64,000 nt of DNA, taken from NCBI GenBank assembly GCA_002914845.1, contig JXTC01000072.1, positions 579,875-643,874 on the forward strand, in the 5' to 3' direction. A program made the translations under genes and the position numbers. Positions within the stretch are counted from its first letter, which is position 1. Every line of letters starts with the position of its first letter. Shown piece by piece: positions 60,201 to 64,000 of the stretch. Origin of the DNA: Trema orientale (lineage: Eukaryota; Streptophyta; Magnoliopsida; Rosales; Cannabaceae). The notes beneath the pieces are model-generated. The model was not told where the DNA came from and searched no databases. It saw only the letters and a list, made by a program, of their open reading frames with translations.

Positions 60201-63200
60201 TGTTCGTCACAGGTAAAATTATGCTATTTGATTTCATGGTTGATTTCATCTTCAGTTGGATGCTATTTGACATGAAGGAAACAACTTTTTTTAGATTGAG
60301 ATTCTCTGACTGATCCACTAGAATTTTTGTGACCTGGTTAGATTCTAATTTTTTAGCTTAAATTAACAAACACTTAATCTTTCTGCTAATGACCAATGGT
60401 GGACCTGTCTGCATCACATGCTTATGTCAAAATGCTAGATTCATTGGAATGTCATACGAATAATTTAAGTTGCCATCGAGCAGATTCTCTTAGTAATGCT
60501 TCAGTTAGTAGAATGTAATCCAACCATTTTTTTCTACTTTTCTGTTTCTTTTATTAGAGTAAAGTTGGTGAGATTGGGCCATCCTGCGCGTTTACTACCT
60601 CAAGTATTGGAGAGTGCTTTGGATGCACAGGTATATCAAGTCCTTAGTTCTTTTTATTTTTTGGTTTTTTTTTTCTTTTTTGAAAGCTTGGATCATGGAT
60701 CCTTTTAACTTTGTGACAGTAAATTTAACTTTTGAGGTTTATTTTTTTATGTCATCCCATTCTCAAGACTAATATTATTCTACTTGTACATGCATTATCA
60801 TGCTCTTGTTTTCTCTCTATTTGAAATGTGAACATGTCGTAATTCCTTGTTATGCTTATAAATTACTGCATATCTGGGGAGATCTTTTCTGTGTATAGTT
60901 GTATGTTTAGGCTTTTTCTTTATTCTCTTCGGTTTATCCTTCAAAATAGTTCAACTACTATCAGAGCTATATCCCATGTAATAACTTTGAATTTGCCCTT
61001 ACAGATTATTCTCTTTTGCTTTTAGGTCCTACGAGGGGATAATAGTTCTCTGGCAAATGACATCCGGAAGGAAATGAAGGTACTGATCTACAGTTGTCAT
61101 TTCAAACATCACAAATGCATGAGCATTTACTATTCGAAATGTAATTTGTCTGTCTACTTTTCTTCGAAAAATGCTGCTGTACCAAAATGACTGTTGGCAA
61201 GAAGTAAATTGCTTTCAGTCAATTTAATCATCACTCTGTAAGGTTGAATTTGACCTCACTGGTTATAAAACATTTTCCGCTTTGAAATCATCCGACGTGG
61301 AACTTTAGGAGAAGATTGCTGAAAACATTTTGCGGGAAATATCATTTCGGACCTGTATTGCTTACAATCTAAATCTGGTTACATCCAAATATTTCTAGAA
61401 TTTGTGATGTAAAATGATTTGAACTGCATAAAAGTAGAATCCAAGATATTCTTTATACATTAATATTCACTACCACTTTTTGTTTTAAGAAGATTCCCTG
61501 TGCTCCCTGTGTCACTCCCAAATCTAGATCTAATGATCACAAATTCATTTCTGTCTTGAATAAAATGAACATTATCCGTCACACTTGCCAATCTGTCCCC
61601 AAGCATTTAAGCATGATGCAAATAATACTGGTAATTGGCGTCATAACTTGTACTTCCTAATTTGTTTTATGGTAGTCAATTAAAATCCTAAGCAGGCATT
61701 CTTTCTCAAAATTTCTTATGCCACTAACATTAATTATTGTCTTACAGTTACAATTTTGTTGAATTGTTGTTATTAGAAAGTTTATGCTTAATTGTCTCTA
61801 CTCCATTGTTTCAGGCACTAAATGGGAAGTTGTTGAAAACCAGAGACAAAAATTCAAGAAGGGATATCCAAAAGGAGCTTAGAACTCTTTCCAAAGAAGA
61901 GCGTAAAAGGCAGCAGCTAGCTGTGACAGATGTTATTAAAAATGCGGATGTCGTGCTAACAACTCTGACTGGAGCTTCTTCTCACAAGCTGGATAAGACT
62001 TCATTTGATTTGGTTATTATAGATGAAGCTGCTCAGGCCCTTGAGATAGCATGCTGGATAGCCATATTAAAGGTAATGATAGCATGTGGACACAAGCATG
62101 CACATGATAAAATCATGATATGTGCTTTCATAAATCTGGATCACAGTAATTTCAAGCTCTGGACATAGAAATTTGTCACTTGTATGTTTATGTATTTTTT
62201 TCACTCACGAACTGTGGTAATATTCAAGCTCTGGACAAAGAACTTTGTCATACTTTTAACCATTTCAATTAGACAAGTGGAACTTGTACTGCCACTTCAG
62301 GCACTACTTAAGGATCTTAATTTTGTTGTTTTCAGGGTTCAAGATGTATACTTGCAGGGGACCATCTTCAGCTTCCTCCAACTATCCAAAGTGTTGAAGC
62401 TGAGAAGAAAGGTTTAGGTAGAACCCTCTTTGAACGCCTTGCCAACATTTATGGAAATGACGTCATCTCCATGCTCACCGTCCAGTACCGAATGCATGAG
62501 CTTATCATGGATTGGTCATCGAAAGAGCTTTACAACAGTAAGGTGTGACCATATCTGAATCATATGTACTTATGTTTTCGTCAATCTCACATTTTGAGAA
62601 CTACTCTTTGGTGAATGAACAAATGGAAGTATATTTATGGTATTTGTTTCTACAGGTTAAAGCCCATTCAAGTGTTGCCGCACATATGCTTTATGATCTT
62701 GAGGATGTAAAGAAGAACTCTTCAACAGAACCAACGCTTCTTCTCATAGACACAACTGGGTATGCTATTTCTGTAGCCTTGTAAGGTTGTATTTTAAAGA
62801 ATAGCCTCTTGGGAGTAGTAAAGGGGCTGGAACCATATACAACAGATTTCACCACTCATTCTCTTAAGGCTCCACAAAGTTAATGTTAGCAATTGAGGGA
62901 AAAATTAAAAATGCAACGTACTTGCAGTGGTAATCTTAATTAGACGAAGAAATGACATTTCATGAAAAATTCTCATTAAGTTCCACTGGTTTATTGTCAA
63001 TAAAGCGACTTAGAAGAAAAAAATGGTCCTTGAGATATAGAATTGAGTTGACTTAATTCCTAAAATGTTTTCTAGAGTCTTCAATTTTGTTGTGGAAAAT
63101 GGCTTTATGTGTAGCTTCCGTGCTTGGTTTGTACTTATTTCCTTCAGATGTGACATGGATGAAAAGAAGGATGAAGAAGAAAGCACCTTGAATGAAGGTG

Positions 63201-63917
63201 AAGCTGAGGTTGCCATGGCCCACGCAAAGAGACTTGCTCGAAGTGGAGTTCAGGCTTCTGATATTGGAATTATTACACCTTATAATGCACAGGTATAAAA
63301 TTTAGCTACAATCTAAAGCCTTCTTGCCATAAGATTCAAAATTCATGAATTGTGGTGATCAATTATGTCGGCCACTAGATGATAGGTAGTTTGTCTCAAA
63401 TTCAGTTGTTCTATTCTCGGTGCTTCAGTACCTCTAACATTTATTCCTTATATATATTCGAACTGGTATTGCAGGTTGTCTTACTGAAGATGATGAGAGG
63501 CAATGACGACAAATTAAAGGATTTGGAAATTTCAACAGTTGATGGCTTTCAAGGTAGGGAGAAGGAAGCCATCATAATTTCAATGGTTCGATCAAACTCA
63601 AAGAAAGAGGTATACTTGCATCTTAGTTTTATTGTTAGAGCAAATTATTTTCTTCTCGAGACTTTAGGTGAAGGCATCTCAAATGACATCACTCTTTATA
63701 TTAGAAAGGAATTATAGTTCTGAAATTTCAAATATTTCAGGTTGGATTTTTGAGTGATCGTAGGCGAATGAATGTGGCTGTGACACGGGCAAGAAGGCAA
63801 TGCTGTCTAGTCTGTGACACCGAGACAGTAAGTAGCGATGGATTCTTGAAACGATTGATCGAGTATTTTGAGGAACATGGAGAGTATTCAAGCGCCTCAG
63901 AATACCACAATGAATAA
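57275..63917 (+). CDS. IGHMBP2: IGHMBP2/SMUBP2-type SF1B helicase
   Basis: UPF1-like ATP-dependent 5'-3' DNA/RNA helicase; animal IGHMBP2 acts in translation-linked RNA unwinding. Exons are 57275-57370, 57680-57784, 58190-58258, 58446-58535, 58651-58734, 58810-58974, 60025-60212, 60558-60630, 61026-61079, 61815-62072, 62336-62542, 62656-62759, 63148-63292, 63475-63609 and 63741-63917. These give 649 aa and all phases close. Motifs: Q-like LDHSQKEAI (about 200), Walker A GPPGTGKT (221-228), II DEAAQ (378), [11 protein letters not shown] (402-409), IV YRMH (445-448), V VDGFQGRE (about 569-576), [13 protein letters not shown] (599-609). The R3H and AN1 domains of the animal protein are absent, as in plant homologues. 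The long 1050-nt sixth intron holds no recognised gene. Confidence 0.93.
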
Positions 63918-64000
63918 GTGAAGTAATCACTACTCTACTGGTTTGTTTTAACGATTCAAGAGTAGCTGAGGAATATGGTCCCTTAGACCTTTAAAGTGCT

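Overview
This is plant nuclear DNA, almost certainly from a eudicot. It has compact multi-exon genes with GT-AG introns, plant-only gene families (a GT47 arabinosyltransferase, an F-box/DUF295 protein, a plastid-targeted purine enzyme), TGGGCY (site II) promoter motifs, and long AT-rich spacers filled with transposon debris. No tRNA or rRNA gene, CRISPR array or bacterial feature was seen.

1-22.4 kb: a non-autonomous Helitron lies at 355-922. Two F-box/DUF295 paralogues face each other in inverted orientation about 17 kb apart. The left copy (minus strand, 2109-5590) is dead: it lost its start exon, has an in-frame stop, and carries a SINE in its coding exon and a Mutator-like MITE in its intron. 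The right copy (plus strand, 20084-22061) is intact and has a tandemly duplicated 3' end. Between them are a mitochondrial ribosomal protein uL22 gene (about 5.6-9.97 kb), decayed copia and RNase H-like fragments, GC-rich minisatellites, and a 1.28-kb hAT-like element whose unoccupied target survives as a neighbouring duplicate.

22.4-36.2 kb: a Harbinger-like MITE and the 3' half of a copia element (minus strand) come first. The most unusual locus follows. Four tandem units of about 1.52 kb (26871-32969) each carry a TATA box exactly 59 bp upstream of an ATG and small Arg/Gly-rich exons. Downstream is an acidic exon, then a roughly 1-kb-per-arm palindrome (about 33885-35824) with a C2H2-zinc-finger-like exon on both arms. 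All inferred introns in this chain are phase 1. The locus could be a fast-evolving, exon-duplicating gene, a hairpin small-RNA locus, or both. I do not recognise it.

36.6-42.4 kb: gene-poor and AT-rich, with out-of-order fragments of the downstream arabinosyltransferase gene and degenerate tandem repeats.

42.7-64 kb: a gene-rich plus-strand block holds ExAD (14 coding exons, 790 aa), an intronless AT-hook protein gene (174 aa), chloroplast adenylosuccinate synthetase (4 exons, 492 aa, one GC-AG intron) and an IGHMBP2/SMUBP2-type SF1 helicase (15 exons, 649 aa). The splice models were built by hand from frame continuity, splice consensus and family resemblance. These genes do unrelated jobs (mitochondrial translation, cell-wall glycoprotein arabinosylation, AMP synthesis, nucleic-acid unwinding), so there is no operon-like logic.
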